Positions 46,181 to 59,761 of a stretch of 64,000 bases of DNA are shown one piece after another. A program made the position numbers and the translations under genes. Origin of the DNA: Ryuthela nishihirai (Eukaryota; Arthropoda; Arachnida; Araneae; Heptathelidae). Every line of letters starts with the position of its first letter. The first letter of the stretch is position 1. The notes beneath the pieces were generated by a model. The model made no database searches. It was not told where the DNA came from and was given only the letters and a program-made list of their open reading frames with translations. The DNA is taken from contig JAWZYU010000736.1 in the NCBI GenBank assembly GCA_038380435.1, positions 1 through 64,000 on the forward strand, written 5' to 3'.

Positions 46181-47572
46181 ATGTCCGTTCCAGTTGCAGC
46201 GACGAAGGGAGTAGAGGAAGAGCGTGCCAACGCCACCACAGCCACCAAGATGGTTCCACCCGATGGAGGATACGGGTGGGCCGTCGCTGGTGGCTGCTTT
46301 CTCATAACCTTTCTCCTTTCAGGATTCGTCAAGTCCTTCAGCGCTCTGAAGGTGGCGATCTTCCTGGAGTTTCCTGATACATCTCCGTCCCAGGCGGCCT
46401 GGATCCCGGGGCTGCTAGGAACCCTATCGCTGGTCTTCTCACCGGTGACAGGGATCCTCATGTCTACCTTCGGATACAGGCCGCTCGTGTGTCTGGGCGG
46501 ATTGCTGTGCAGCGCTGGCCTTGCCCTCAGCTACCTGGCCACCTCCGGTTCCTTCCTCATAGGTACCATTGGAGGCCTCATGGGGGTCGGTGCATCCTTT
46601 GCCATCACCACCGGCATAGTGTGCACTGGAAAGTACTTCACGACACGGAGGCCGGCAGCGATGGCCGTCGCCCTGTCGGGAGGCTGCTTCGGGGCCATGG
46701 CCCTGCCCACTGCGATCAACGAGCTGCTGCTGGCGGTCGGCCTGCACTACACGTTCCTCGTGCTGGCCGGCTGCTTCACGCTCATCGCAGTCTGCGGCCT
46801 GCTCTTCGTTCGGCCCGAGAGCCGCTTCCGCGAGGTGCCCGCCGGCGGCAGCAACGATGCCGTCGTCGTGACCCCCGCGGAAGCTGGAGAGCTGGCACCC
46901 AGATCCTGCGCGAAGGTGGTCGCCGAGAGGCTGTCCCTCCGTTTCCTCACGGACGGCCTGTTCCTCCTCACGAGCGCTTCCATCTTCGCGATGGGTATGG
47001 GCAACCCTCACTTCCTGCACTACATTCCCCAGCACGCCAAGTCGCTGGGGATCGAGAAGAGCAGTGCCATGCTGCTTCTCGCCTACTCTGCTGCCGGCGA
47101 CCTGGTCGTGCGCCTCTCGTATGGTCTTCTCGCCAGCCGCTCTCCCCTGCCGAGGACGGCCGAATACATCGCGGCCGTCTCCGTCTCGGCTGCAGCCGTC
47201 ATCTCACTGCCTTTCTGCCGCGAGTACTGGCAGCTTGTTGTTGCCTCCGTCGCCGCAGGAGTGGGAACCGGAGTGTGGACCATCCTGATCCCCCTCCTGC
47301 TTAGCTCGAATCACGGAGTCGACAACATGAACGGCACCTTCACCCTGGTGCGGCTCTTCCAGGGAGTGGCCAACCTCATCTACCCTCCCGTGGCAGGACT
47401 GCTCCGGTCCACCGGTGGCGACCGCGCAGTCCTGCTCTTCATGGGATCGAAGATGTGTGTGGCCACGGCCTTCGGCGTCGCCTTGCACGTCTCTGCTGTC
47501 TTGATCCAGAGGAGGGGTCGGGCGGCAGCGTCGCTCAAGGAACGGCTCGACGTCTTCACCACCGCAGTGTGA
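46181..47572 (+). CDS. U9 MCT-like (SLC16 family) transporter, intact 463-residue copy
   Basis: This intact copy encodes the same protein as the U8 reference. Its unit is marked by two private substitutions upstream (44027 and 44926), which could be used to tell its transcripts or reads from those of its neighbours only through the non-coding part. Confidence 0.93.
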   Translation: MSVPVAATKGVEEERANATTATKMVPPDGGYGWAVAGGCFLITFLLSGFVKSFSALKVAIFLEFPDTSPSQAAWIPGLLGTLSLVFSPVTGILMSTFGYRPLVCLGGLLCSAGLALSYLATSGSFLIGTIGGLMGVGASFAITTGIVCTGKYFTTRRPAAMAVALSGGCFGAMALPTAINELLLAVGLHYTFLVLAGCFTLIAVCGLLFVRPESRFREVPAGGSNDAVVVTPAEAGELAPRSCAKVVAERLSLRFLTDGLFLLTSASIFAMGMGNPHFLHYIPQHAKSLGIEKSSAMLLLAYSAAGDLVVRLSYGLLASRSPLPRTAEYIAAVSVSAAAVISLPFCREYWQLVVASVAAGVGTGVWTILIPLLLSSNHGVDNMNGTFTLVRLFQGVANLIYPPVAGLLRSTGGDRAVLLFMGSKMCVATAFGVALHVSAVLIQRRGRAAASLKERLDVFTTAV

Positions 47573-48056
47573 TGTCGCAGCTATCGGGAAGCGGCCTCCC
47601 CTTCCGGGACTGACTGCCATGTCCGGGAAGGGTTTGGCATCCTAAACAGGAAAAACTGAAAAAAGAATTAAGTGAAAATCAAAAAACCAAAAAAAAAAAT
47701 ATTTAAATGTTCAAAAATAAAAAAAAATAAAAATTTAAATGTTCAAAAATAAAAAAAAAAAATATAAAAAATTTCTTAAAAGCAAAGAGAAGACACTCTC
47801 GCTGTTTCCTGTATGTTTGTATTGTTTGTATGTCACTTTTGCTGTGCATTGTATTCTTTTTTCTATGTCGTTGTAAAACTCTGCACATTGTGCTATGATA
47901 CCAAGTCCACCAGAGAGACAGACAACTTTTAAACACGCCAGCGCAATGCGCTGCCAGTCCTAAGCCTGGATAAAGTGTGAAGGGAAGTTGAGAGTCACCC
48001 GACACTTCATAATAAGGTACAAAAGAAAAAGAAAATAATTCACAGGTCCTTGACAC
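47573..48056 (+). other. U9 3' flank
   Basis: The 484-bp stretch matches the reference unit and holds no gene. Confidence 0.7.
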
Positions 48057-49142
48057 CCAACCCACATAACCCCTTCCTCTTAGAGGAGGGGGGGATACAC
48101 TGAAAAATTTTCACACGATACCTACATCCAACCCACACAACCCCTTCCTATTGGACGGTGGGAATACACCAAAAAATTTTCACACGCTACCTACAACCAA
48201 CCCACATAGCCCCTTCCTCTTATGGAAGGGGGGGGGGGGGAGAGTACACCGAAAAAATTTCACACGATACCTACACCTAATCCACATAACCCCTTCCTTT
48301 TGGACGGTGGGAATACACCAAAAAAATTTCACACGCTACCTACAACCAACCAACATAACCCCTTCCTCTTATGGGGGGGGAGAGTACACCGAAAAAATTT
48401 CACACGATACCTACACCTAATCCACATAACCCCTTCCTTTTGGACGGTGGGAATACACCAAAAAAATTTCACACGCTACCTACAACCAACCAACATAACC
48501 CCTTCCTCTTATGGGGGGGAGAGTACACCGAAAAAATTTCACACGATACCTACACCTAATCCACATAACCCCTTCCTTTTGGACGGTGGGAATACACCAA
48601 AAAAATTTCACACGCTACCTACAACCAACCAACATAACCCCTTCCTCTTATGGGGGGGAGAGTACACCGAAAAATTTTCACAGGATACCTACACCCAAAC
48701 CAAATAACCCCTTCCTATTGGACGGTGGGATTACACCAAAAAATTTTCACAAGCTACCTACAACCAACCGACATGAGCCCCTTCCTGTTAGGGGGGGGAG
48801 AGTTCACCGAAAAAATTTCACACGATACCTACACCCAACCAACATAACCCCTTCCTCTTAGAGGGGGGGGAATACACAAAAAAATTTTCACACGCTACCT
48901 AAAACCAAGCCATATAACCCCTCCCTGTTAGGGGGGAGAGTACACCGAAAAAATTTCACGCGACACCTACACCCTAACCACATAACCACTTCCCCTTAGA
49001 GCGGGGGAATACACCAAACATTAAATTATTTTCACACGGCATCGAAACCCAATTCACAAAACACCTCCCTGTTATTTTGTTCGAAGGGTTGGAGGAGGAG
49101 GAGGTCAGAACACTTAAAAAGTAAATTCACACGCTGGTGACC
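48057..49142. repeat. U10 minisatellite, alternating A/B ~70-bp monomers
   Basis: The full form is present, with three central A-B dimers and a long G run of 13 bases. Confidence 0.95.
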
Positions 49143-51488
49143 CTCCACCCATAAGTCTCTTCCTGCGTTTACATTAATCTCCGCCCTACCCGCGGTCAGT
49201 AGAGGACACCGATGGTATTGGAATGACCGCCGTCCGTCGGATGTCCACCCATAAGTCTCTTCCTGCGTTTACATTAATCTCCGCCCTACCCGCGGTCAGT
49301 AGAGGACACCGATGGTATTGGAATGACCGCCGTCCGTCGGATGGGACATTAGGCCGTGGCTCCGTGTGCGGGAGGGCCATATCCTGTGCACGTTAAAGAA
49401 CACGCTGGATGGCCTTGAGGGGAGTCTACCATCTTGTCCCCCCACTGGGTGATCCAGTGGGTACCCCCCAACCTCCTCTGAGCCTTCGTGGTCTATGGGA
49501 CCTGGACCTTTAGCCCATTGTGTGCAAAAAAAGTGCTGCTCAGAAGTAAGAAAGACCGACACGACCCAAGCGGTAGGAACAAGTGAGCAAATAAAATCCC
49601 AGGAATAATGCCAATTCCTAAGAAAAACCTAGAAAACCTTTAAAAAAAAAAAATCCAGTGAATCACTCTACACTAGGAGAAACAGCATATAACTCACGTC
49701 TGTGGAAAGCAGAGGTATGGGCACGATCGAACCTCTAAATGGATCGCACAACCCATAGACCCTCTCCTGCAGAAGAACTAAAAGAAATAAAACGATAGTG
49801 TGACAAAAAAAAAGGGATCGCATAACACACTTGCTCTGAAATTCTCCGTCGACAGGAAGGAAAGGGAATCGAAGTCTCCGTTTGATCAAAGGCCGAGTAA
49901 AACAACCACGAATCCATAGCATCGTTTTTCGAAGCCAACCGATAACAATTGAGGAACAACAATTGTTTTTTTCGAATTCCAATTGTTGCGCAGCGAAAAT
50001 AATATACGATATGAAAGCCTTCAGAGAGTACTGTTGCGTAGGGCAGACCGTTGCTACGTCATATATAGGTTGTCCTTTGTTGTCAGATTTAGATTTTTCC
50101 GTGTTAGATTCATTTTTCAGTTTTACACTTTTATACCTCTCTAAAATCATCCGGACAATTAAGGGAAGTGTGGTGAGTAGCCGTTAGTTTCTTATGCAGT
50201 GAAAAATTATTCCGACAGAATTACCTCACACTATATATACCAATAAATCGGAAAACTTCAAAATACGATCTCCCCTTATAAACTGATATACGTTTGCGAA
50301 ATCATATAGAGTAATTAAAGGATATTCAGAAAAGCTTTTCCCAAACAAGCATAGCAGGGCAAAACGTAAAGGTAACTTCACCCAAGCGGTTAGAAATTAC
50401 TCTAGCAAATGAAAGCTTATTTACTCTAGCAAAATAAGCTTAATATAATAGCTTATTTACTCTAGAATGGCTTATTTACTGTAGCAAATGAAAGAATTTA
50501 ATAAGAAGAAAATTTTCCGTTTCATTTAGGCAAAAATAGCTGAGATATTTTATTTAAATAAACGACATTTTTTTCTCCATTATTCGTTAAGGCAAAAATA
50601 TATTAATTTGGATCCTTTCTAACGTTTATGCCAGACGAAACGATTCCTACAGCAAAATCAGTCCCAATTTAGATCAAAAACAACATTTGATAAACTCTTC
50701 TAGAGTTCCATGCGTTGGTAGAATAGATAGATATGACGGAAATTTCAAGAAAAAATGTCTATTATTAACCTTTCAACGATGGTAACGAAATCGAATTGTC
50801 AACACGTGAGTAGTTTACGTGACGATCGGTAAACATCTGGTATTGAATTATTTTAGAAACATTTGGTACTGGTTGTTTATTTTATTAGGAAAATTACTTT
50901 AAAATTTCCTATCATTATCTTATAAACTTTAATAAACTTTTGTATACTCTACTTGCCCCATATTCTTCTCGCATATATAGCACTGTCTCGTTTGCAGGTG
51001 ACGTCACGCTGGAAAAAATGAAATAAAAAAATATATATACATATACATATGTACCACTCGGTGGAGCAAGGGAAAAAAATGGGGATAGGTGAAGAAAAAT
51101 TAGTTCCCATGCTTGCACATAGATGGCAGCGCGAAACCCGAACCTTGTACGACCGGTAGTAGGTAAACCCCTGGGTTTTCTCCCTGACGCCAACGGGTTT
51201 TACTAATCCCCTGGGTTTTCCCCCTGACGCCAACGGGTTTTACAACTCGTGCCACTGAGTGCAACGCCCGTCCCTTTGCTCTGCGACCACTGACAGCTAC
51301 AGACGTGCGTTTTCCAGCTCCCGACTTTACCTCATAGTAACCTTTTCGCTTACTCTTTGGTTCAGTATTCTTCAGCATAGTCTGTAGTGGTCTTTAGTCG
51401 ACGCACTACTGATTTATATTAGCTCTACCAATTCTAATTATTAATTTTTTTTCTCCTTCTTTTGCAGTGACCTGAGCCGGATTCCACC
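49143..51488 (+). other. U10 upstream non-coding region with candidate promoter, 5' UTR exon and intron
   Basis: The 100-bp duplication is at 49145-49244 and 49245-49344, the TATA-like box at 50062-50067, the candidate donor at 50173 and the acceptor AG at 51466-51467. The A run near 49805 is one base shorter than in U8. Confidence 0.6.
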
Positions 51489-52880
51489 ATGTCCGTTCCA
51501 GTTGCAGCGACGAAGGGAGTAGAGGAAGAGCGTGCCAACGCCACCACAGCCACCAAGATGGTTCCACCCGATGGAGGATACGGGTGGGCCGTCGCTGGTG
51601 GCTGCTTTCTCATAACCTTTCTCCTTTCAGGATTCGTCAAGTCCTTCAGCGCTCTGAAGGTGGCGATCTTCCTGGAGTTTCCTGATACATCTCCGTCCCA
51701 GGCGGCCTGGATCCCGGGGCTGCTAGGAACCCTATCGCTGGTCTTCTCACCGGTGACAGGGATCCTCATGTCTACCTTCGGATACAGGCCGCTCGTGTGT
51801 CTGGGCGGATTGCTGTGCAGCGCTGGCCTTGCCCTCAGCTACCTGGCCACCTCCGGTTCCTTCCTCATAGGTACCATTGGAGGCCTCATGGGGGTCGGTG
51901 CATCCTTTGCCATCACCACCGGCATAGTGTGCACTGGAAAGTACTTCACGACACGGAGGCCGGCAGCGATGGCCGTCGCCCTGTCGGGAGGCTGCTTCGG
52001 GGCCATGGCCCTGCCCACTGCGATCAACGAGCTGCTGCTGGCGGTCGGCCTGCACTACACGTTCCTCGTGCTGGCCGGCTGCTTCACGCTCATCGCAGTC
52101 TGCGGCCTGCTCTTCGTTCGGCCCGAGAGCCGCTTCCGCGAGGTGCCCGCCGGCGGCAGCAACGATGCCGTCGTCGTGACCCCCGCGGAAGCTGGAGAGC
52201 TGGCACCCAGATCCTGCGCGAAGGTGGTCGCCGAGAGGCTGTCCCTCCGTTTCCTCACGGACGGCCTGTTCCTCCTCACGAGCGCTTCCATCTTCGCGAT
52301 GGGTATGGGCAACCCTCACTTCCTGCACTACATTCCCCAGCACGCCAAGTCGCTGGGGATCGAGAAGAGCAGTGCCATGCTGCTTCTCGCCTACTCTGCT
52401 GCCGGCGACCTGGTCGTGCGCCTCTCGTATGGTCTTCTCGCCAGCCGCTCTCCCCTGCCGAGGACGGCCGAATACATCGCGGCCGTCTCCGTCTCGGCTG
52501 CAGCCGTCATCTCACTGCCTTTCTGCCGCGAGTACTGGCAGCTTGTTGTTGCCTCCGTCGCCGCAGGAGTGGGAACCGGAGTGTGGACCATCCTGATCCC
52601 CCTCCTGCTTAGCTCGAATCACGGAGTCGACAACATGAACGGCACCTTCACCCTGGTGCGGCTCTTCCAGGGAGTGGCCAACCTCATCTACCCTCCCGTG
52701 GCAGGACTGCTCCGGTCCACCGGTGGCGACCGCGCAGTCCTGCTCTTCATGGGATCGAAGATGTGTGTGGCCACGGCCTTCGGCGTCGCCTTGCACGTCT
52801 CTGCTGTCTTGATCCAGAGGAGGGGTCGGGCGGCAGCGTCGCTCAAGGAACGGCTCGACGTCTTCACCACCGCAGTGTGA
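51489..52880 (+). CDS. U10 MCT-like (SLC16 family) transporter, intact 463-residue copy
   Basis: This intact copy encodes the same protein as the U8 reference, from the Kozak-like ATG to TGA 52878-52880. No private coding change was noticed. Confidence 0.93.
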   Translation: MSVPVAATKGVEEERANATTATKMVPPDGGYGWAVAGGCFLITFLLSGFVKSFSALKVAIFLEFPDTSPSQAAWIPGLLGTLSLVFSPVTGILMSTFGYRPLVCLGGLLCSAGLALSYLATSGSFLIGTIGGLMGVGASFAITTGIVCTGKYFTTRRPAAMAVALSGGCFGAMALPTAINELLLAVGLHYTFLVLAGCFTLIAVCGLLFVRPESRFREVPAGGSNDAVVVTPAEAGELAPRSCAKVVAERLSLRFLTDGLFLLTSASIFAMGMGNPHFLHYIPQHAKSLGIEKSSAMLLLAYSAAGDLVVRLSYGLLASRSPLPRTAEYIAAVSVSAAAVISLPFCREYWQLVVASVAAGVGTGVWTILIPLLLSSNHGVDNMNGTFTLVRLFQGVANLIYPPVAGLLRSTGGDRAVLLFMGSKMCVATAFGVALHVSAVLIQRRGRAAASLKERLDVFTTAV

Positions 52881-53364
52881 TGTCGCAGCTATCGGGAAGC
52901 GGCCTCCCCTTCCGGGACTGACTGCCATGTCCGGGAAGGGTTTGGCATCCTAAACAGGAAAAACTGAAAAAAGAATTAAGTGAAAATCAAAAAACCAAAA
53001 AAAAAAATATTTAAATGTTCAAAAATAAAAAAAAATAAAAATTTAAATGTTCAAAAATAAAAAAAAAAAATATAAAAAATTTCTTAAAAGCAAAGAGAAG
53101 ACACTCTCGCTGTTTCCTGTATGTTTGTATTGTTTGTATGTCACTTTTGCTGTGCATTGTATTCTTTTTTCTATGTCGTTGTAAAACTCTGCACATTGTG
53201 CTATGATACCAAGTCCACCAGAGAGACAGACAACTTTTAAACACGCCAGCGCAATGCGCTGCCAGTCCTAAGCCTGGATAAAGTGTGAAGGGAAGTTGAG
53301 AGTCACCCGACACTTCATAATAAGGTACAAAAGAAAAAGAAAATAATTCACAGGTCCTTGACAC
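52881..53364 (+). other. U10 3' flank
   Basis: The 484-bp stretch matches the reference unit and holds no gene. Confidence 0.7.
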
Positions 53365-54451
53365 CCAACCCACATAACCCCTTCCTCTTAGAGGAGGGGG
53401 GGATACACTGAAAAATTTTCACACGATACCTACATCCAACCCACACAACCCCTTCCTATTGGACGGTGGGAATACACCAAAAAATTTTCACACGCTACCT
53501 ACAACCAACCCACATAGCCCCTTCCTCTTATGGAAGGGGGGGGGGGGGGAGAGTACACCGAAAAAATTTCACACGATACCTACACCTAATCCACATAACC
53601 CCTTCCTTTTGGACGGTGGGAATACACCAAAAAAATTTCACACGCTACCTACAACCAACCAACATAACCCCTTCCTCTTATGGGGGGGGAGAGTACACCG
53701 AAAAAATTTCACACGATACCTACACCTAATCCACATAACCCCTTCCTTTTGGACGGTGGGAATACACCAAAAAAATTTCACACGCTACCTACAACCAACC
53801 AACATAACCCCTTCCTCTTATGGGGGGGAGAGTACACCGAAAAAATTTCACACGATACCTACACCTAATCCACATAACCCCTTCCTTTTGGACGGTGGGA
53901 ATACACCAAAAAAATTTCACACGCTACCTACAACCAACCAACATAACCCCTTCCTCTTATGGGGGGGAGAGTACACCGAAAAATTTTCACAGGATACCTA
54001 CACCCAAACCAAATAACCCCTTCCTATTGGACGGTGGGATTACACCAAAAAATTTTCACAAGCTACCTACAACCAACCGACATGAGCCCCTTCCTGTTAG
54101 GGGGGGGAGAGTTCACCGAAAAAATTTCACACGATACCTACACCCAACCAACATAACCCCTTCCTCTTAGAGGGGGGGGAATACACAAAAAAATTTTCAC
54201 ACGCTACCTAAAACCAAGCCATATAACCCCTCCCTGTTAGGGGGGAGAGTACACCGAAAAAATTTCACGCGACACCTACACCCTAACCACATAACCACTT
54301 CCCCTTAGAGCGGGGGAATACACCAAACATTAAATTATTTTCACACGGCATCGAAACCCAATTCACAAAACACCTCCCTGTTATTTTGTTCGAAGGGTTG
54401 GAGGAGGAGGAGGTCAGAACACTTAAAAAGTAAATTCACACGCTGGTGACC
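53365..54451. repeat. U11 minisatellite, alternating A/B ~70-bp monomers
   Basis: The full form is present, with three central A-B dimers and a long G run of 14 bases. Confidence 0.95.
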
Positions 54452-56798
54452 CTCCACCCATAAGTCTCTTCCTGCGTTTACATTAATCTCCGCCCTACCC
54501 GCGGTCAGTAGAGGACACCGATGGTATTGGAATGACCGCCGTCCGTCGGATGTCCACCCATAAGTCTCTTCCTGCGTTTACATTAATCTCCGCCCTACCC
54601 GCGGTCAGTAGAGGACACCGATGGTATTGGAATGACCGCCGTCCGTCGGATGGGACATTAGGCCGTGGCTCCGTGTGCGGGAGGGCCATATCCTGTGCAC
54701 GTTAAAGAACACGCTGGATGGCCTTGAGGGGAGTCTACCATCTTGTCCCCCCACTGGGTGATCCAGTGGGTACCCCCCAACCTCCTCTGAGCCTTCGTGG
54801 TCTATGGGACCTGGACCTTTAGCCCATTGTGTGCAAAAAAAGTGCTGCTCAGAAGTAAGAAAGACCGACACGACCCAAGCGGTAGGAACAAGTGAGCAAA
54901 TAAAATCCCAGGAATAATGCCAATTCCTAAGAAAAACCTAGAAAACCTTTAAAAAAAAAAAATCCAGTGAATCACTCTACACTAGGAGAAACAGCATATA
55001 ACTCACGTCTGTGGAAAGCAGAGGTATGGGCACGATCGAACCTCTAAATGGATCGCACAACCCATAGACCCTCTCCTGCAGAAGAACTAAAAGAAATAAA
55101 ACGATAGTGTGACAAAAAAAAAAGGGATCGCATAACACACTTGCTCTGAAATTCTCCGTCGACAGGAAGGAAAGGGAATCGAAGTCTCCGTTTGATCAAA
55201 GGCCGAGTAAAACAACCACGAATCCATAGCATCGTTTTTCGAAGCCAACCGATAACAATTGAGGAACAACAATTGTTTTTTTCGAATTCCAATTGTTGCG
55301 CAGCGAAAATAATATACGATATGAAAGCCTTCAGAGAGTACTGTTGCGTAGGGCAGACCGTTGCTACGTCATATATAGGTTGTCCTTTGTTGTCAGATTT
55401 AGATTTTTCCGTGTTAGATTCATTTTTCAGTTTTACACTTTTATACCTCTCTAAAATCATCCGGACAATTAAGGGAAGTGTGGTGAGTAGCCGTTAGTTT
55501 CTTATGCAGTGAAAAATTATTCCGACAGAATTACCTCACACTATATATACCAATAAATCGGAAAACTTCAAAATACGATCTCCCCTTATAAACTGATATA
55601 CGTTTGCGAAATCATATAGAGTAATTAAAGGATATTCAGAAAAGCTTTTCCCAAACAAGCATAGCAGGGCAAAACGTAAAGGTAACTTCACCCAAGCGGT
55701 TAGAAATTACTCTAGCAAATGAAAGCTTATTTACTCTAGCAAAATAAGCTTAATATAATAGCTTATTTACTCTAGAATGGCTTATTTACTGTAGCAAATG
55801 AAAGAATTTAATAAGAAGAAAATTTTCCGTTTCATTTAGGCAAAAATAGCTGAGATATTTTATTTAAATAAACGACATTTTTTTCTCCATTATTCGTTAA
55901 GGCAAAAATATATTAATTTGGATCCTTTCTAACGTTTATGCCAGACGAAACGATTCCTACAGCAAAATCAGTCCCAATTTAGATCAAAAACAACATTTGA
56001 TAAACTCTTCTAGAGTTCCATGCGTTGGTAGAATAGATAGATATGACGGAAATTTCAAGAAAAAATGTCTATTATTAACCTTTCAACGATGGTAACGAAA
56101 TCGAATTGTCAACACGTGAGTAGTTTACGTGACGATCGGTAAACATCTGGTATTGAATTATTTTAGAAACATTTGGTACTGGTTGTTTATTTTATTAGGA
56201 AAATTACTTTAAAATTTCCTATCATTATCTTATAAACTTTAATAAACTTTTGTATACTCTACTTGCCCCATATTCTTCTCGCATATATAGCACTGTCTCG
56301 TTTGCAGGTGACGTCACGCTGGAAAAAATGAAATAAAAAAATATATATACATATACATATGTACCACTCGGTGGAGCAAGGGAAAAAAATGGGGATAGGT
56401 GAAGAAAAATTAGTTCCCATGCTTGCACATAGATGGCAGCGCGAAACCCGAACCTTGTACGACCGGTAGTAGGTAAACCCCTGGGTTTTCTCCCTGACGC
56501 CAACGGGTTTTACTAATCCCCTGGGTTTTCCCCCTGACGCCAACGGGTTTTACAACTCGTGCCACTGAGTGCAACGCCCGTCCCTTTGCTCTGCGACCAC
56601 TGACAGCTACAGACGTGCGTTTTCCAGCTCCCGACTTTACCTCATAGTAACCTTTTCGCTTACTCTTTGGTTCAGTATTCTTCAGCATAGTCTGTAGTGG
56701 TCTTTAGTCGACGCACTACTGATTTATATTAGCTCTACCAATTCTAATTATTAATTTTTTTTCTCCTTCTTTTGCAGTGACCTGAGCCGGATTCCACC
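54452..56798 (+). other. U11 upstream non-coding region with candidate promoter, 5' UTR exon and intron
   Basis: The 100-bp duplication is at 54454-54553 and 54554-54653, the TATA-like box at 55372-55377, the candidate donor at 55483 and the acceptor AG at 56776-56777. Confidence 0.6.
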
Positions 56799-58190
56799 AT
56801 GTCCGTTCCAGTTGCAGCGACGAAGGGAGTAGAGGAAGAGCGTGCCAACGCCACCACAGCCACCAAGATGGTTCCACCCGATGGAGGATACGGGTGGGCC
56901 GTCGCTGGTGGCTGCTTTCTCATAACCTTTCTCCTTTCAGGATTCGTCAAGTCCTTCAGCGCTCTGAAGGTGGCGATCTTCCTGGAGTTTCCTGATACAT
57001 CTCCGTCCCAGGCGGCCTGGATCCCGGGGCTGCTAGGAACCCTATCGCTGGTCTTCTCACCGGTGACAGGGATCCTCATGTCTACCTTCGGATACAGGCC
57101 GCTCGTGTGTCTGGGCGGATTGCTGTGCAGCGCTGGCCTTGCCCTCAGCTACCTGGCCACCTCCGGTTCCTTCCTCATAGGTACCATTGGAGGCCTCATG
57201 GGGGTCGGTGCATCCTTTGCCATCACCACCGGCATAGTGTGCACTGGAAAGTACTTCACGACACGGAGGCCGGCAGCGATGGCCGTCGCCCTGTCGGGAG
57301 GCTGCTTCGGGGCCATGGCCCTGCCCACTGCGATCAACGAGCTGCTGCTGGCGGTCGGCCTGCACTACACGTTCCTCGTGCTGGCCGGCTGCTTCACGCT
57401 CATCGCAGTCTGCGGCCTGCTCTTCGTTCGGCCCGAGAGCCGCTTCCGCGAGGTGCCCGCCGGCGGCAGCAACGATGCCGTCGTCGTGACCCCCGCGGAA
57501 GCTGGAGAGCTGGCACCCAGATCCTGCGCGAAGGTGGTCGCCGAGAGGCTGTCCCTCCGTTTCCTCACGGACGGCCTGTTCCTCCTCACGAGCGCTTCCA
57601 TCTTCGCGATGGGTATGGGCAACCCTCACTTCCTGCACTACATTCCCCAGCACGCCAAGTCGCTGGGGATCGAGAAGAGCAGTGCCATGCTGCTTCTCGC
57701 CTACTCTGCTGCCGGCGACCTGGTCGTGCGCCTCTCGTATGGTCTTCTCGCCAGCCGCTCTCCCCTGCCGAGGACGGCCGAATACATCGCGGCCGTCTCC
57801 GTCTCGGCTGCAGCCGTCATCTCACTGCCTTTCTGCCGCGAGTACTGGCAGCTTGTTGTTGCCTCCGTCGCCGCAGGAGTGGGAACCGGAGTGTGGACCA
57901 TCCTGATCCCCCTCCTGCTTAGCTCGAATCACGGAGTCGACAACATGAACGGCACCTTCACCCTGGTGCGGCTCTTCCAGGGAGTGGCCAACCTCATCTA
58001 CCCTCCCGTGGCAGGACTGCTCCGGTCCACCGGTGGCGACCGCGCAGTCCTGCTCTTCATGGGATCGAAGATGTGTGTGGCCACGGCCTTCGGCGTCGCC
58101 TTGCACGTCTCTGCTGTCTTGATCCAGAGGAGGGGTCGGGCGGCAGCGTCGCTCAAGGAACGGCTCGACGTCTTCACCACCGCAGTGTGA
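56799..58190 (+). CDS. U11 MCT-like (SLC16 family) transporter, intact 463-residue copy
   Basis: This intact copy encodes the same protein as the U8 reference. The whole unit differs from U8 essentially only in the length of the long G run, so U8 and U11 are among the closest pairs in the window although they are not neighbours. Confidence 0.93.
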   Translation: MSVPVAATKGVEEERANATTATKMVPPDGGYGWAVAGGCFLITFLLSGFVKSFSALKVAIFLEFPDTSPSQAAWIPGLLGTLSLVFSPVTGILMSTFGYRPLVCLGGLLCSAGLALSYLATSGSFLIGTIGGLMGVGASFAITTGIVCTGKYFTTRRPAAMAVALSGGCFGAMALPTAINELLLAVGLHYTFLVLAGCFTLIAVCGLLFVRPESRFREVPAGGSNDAVVVTPAEAGELAPRSCAKVVAERLSLRFLTDGLFLLTSASIFAMGMGNPHFLHYIPQHAKSLGIEKSSAMLLLAYSAAGDLVVRLSYGLLASRSPLPRTAEYIAAVSVSAAAVISLPFCREYWQLVVASVAAGVGTGVWTILIPLLLSSNHGVDNMNGTFTLVRLFQGVANLIYPPVAGLLRSTGGDRAVLLFMGSKMCVATAFGVALHVSAVLIQRRGRAAASLKERLDVFTTAV

Positions 58191-58674
58191 TGTCGCAGCT
58201 ATCGGGAAGCGGCCTCCCCTTCCGGGACTGACTGCCATGTCCGGGAAGGGTTTGGCATCCTAAACAGGAAAAACTGAAAAAAGAATTAAGTGAAAATCAA
58301 AAAACCAAAAAAAAAAATATTTAAATGTTCAAAAATAAAAAAAAATAAAAATTTAAATGTTCAAAAATAAAAAAAAAAAATATAAAAAATTTCTTAAAAG
58401 CAAAGAGAAGACACTCTCGCTGTTTCCTGTATGTTTGTATTGTTTGTATGTCACTTTTGCTGTGCATTGTATTCTTTTTTCTATGTCGTTGTAAAACTCT
58501 GCACATTGTGCTATGATACCAAGTCCACCAGAGAGACAGACAACTTTTAAACACGCCAGCGCAATGCGCTGCCAGTCCTAAGCCTGGATAAAGTGTGAAG
58601 GGAAGTTGAGAGTCACCCGACACTTCATAATAAGGTACAAAAGAAAAAGAAAATAATTCACAGGTCCTTGACAC
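58191..58674 (+). other. U11 3' flank
   Basis: The 484-bp stretch matches the reference unit and holds no gene. Confidence 0.7.
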
Positions 58675-59761
58675 CCAACCCACATAACCCCTTCCTCTTA
58701 GAGGAGGGGGGGATACACTGAAAAATTTTCACACGATACCTACATCCAACCCACACAACCCCTTCCTATTGGACGGTGGGAATACACCAAAAAATTTTCA
58801 CACGCTACCTACAACCAACCCACATAGCCCCTTCCTCTTATGGAAGGGGGGGGGGGGGGAGAGTACACCGAAAAAATTTCACACGATACCTACACCTAAT
58901 CCACATAACCCCTTCCTTTTGGACGGTGGGAATACACCAAAAAAATTTCACACGCTACCTACAACCAACCAACATAACCCCTTCCTCTTATGGGGGGGGA
59001 GAGTACACCGAAAAAATTTCACACGATACCTACACCTAATCCACATAACCCCTTCCTTTTGGACGGTGGGAATACACCAAAAAAATTTCACACGCTACCT
59101 ACAACCAACCAACATAACCCCTTCCTCTTATGGGGGGGAGAGTACACCGAAAAAATTTCACACGATACCTACACCTAATCCACATAACCCCTTCCTTTTG
59201 GACGGTGGGAATACACCAAAAAAATTTCACACGCTACCTACAACCAACCAACATAACCCCTTCCTCTTATGGGGGGGAGAGTACACCGAAAAATTTTCAC
59301 AGGATACCTACACCCAAACCAAATAACCCCTTCCTATTGGACGGTGGGATTACACCAAAAAATTTTCACAAGCTACCTACAACCAACCGACATGAGCCCC
59401 TTCCTGTTAGGGGGGGGAGAGTTCACCGAAAAAATTTCACACGATACCTACACCCAACCAACATAACCCCTTCCTCTTAGAGGGGGGGGAATACACAAAA
59501 AAATTTTCACACGCTACCTAAAACCAAGCCATATAACCCCTCCCTGTTAGGGGGGAGAGTACACCGAAAAAATTTCACGCGACACCTACACCCTAACCAC
59601 ATAACCACTTCCCCTTAGAGCGGGGGAATACACCAAACATTAAATTATTTTCACACGGCATCGAAACCCAATTCACAAAACACCTCCCTGTTATTTTGTT
59701 CGAAGGGTTGGAGGAGGAGGAGGTCAGAACACTTAAAAAGTAAATTCACACGCTGGTGACC
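58675..59761. repeat. U12 minisatellite, alternating A/B ~70-bp monomers
   Basis: The full form is present, with three central A-B dimers and a long G run of 14 bases. Confidence 0.95.
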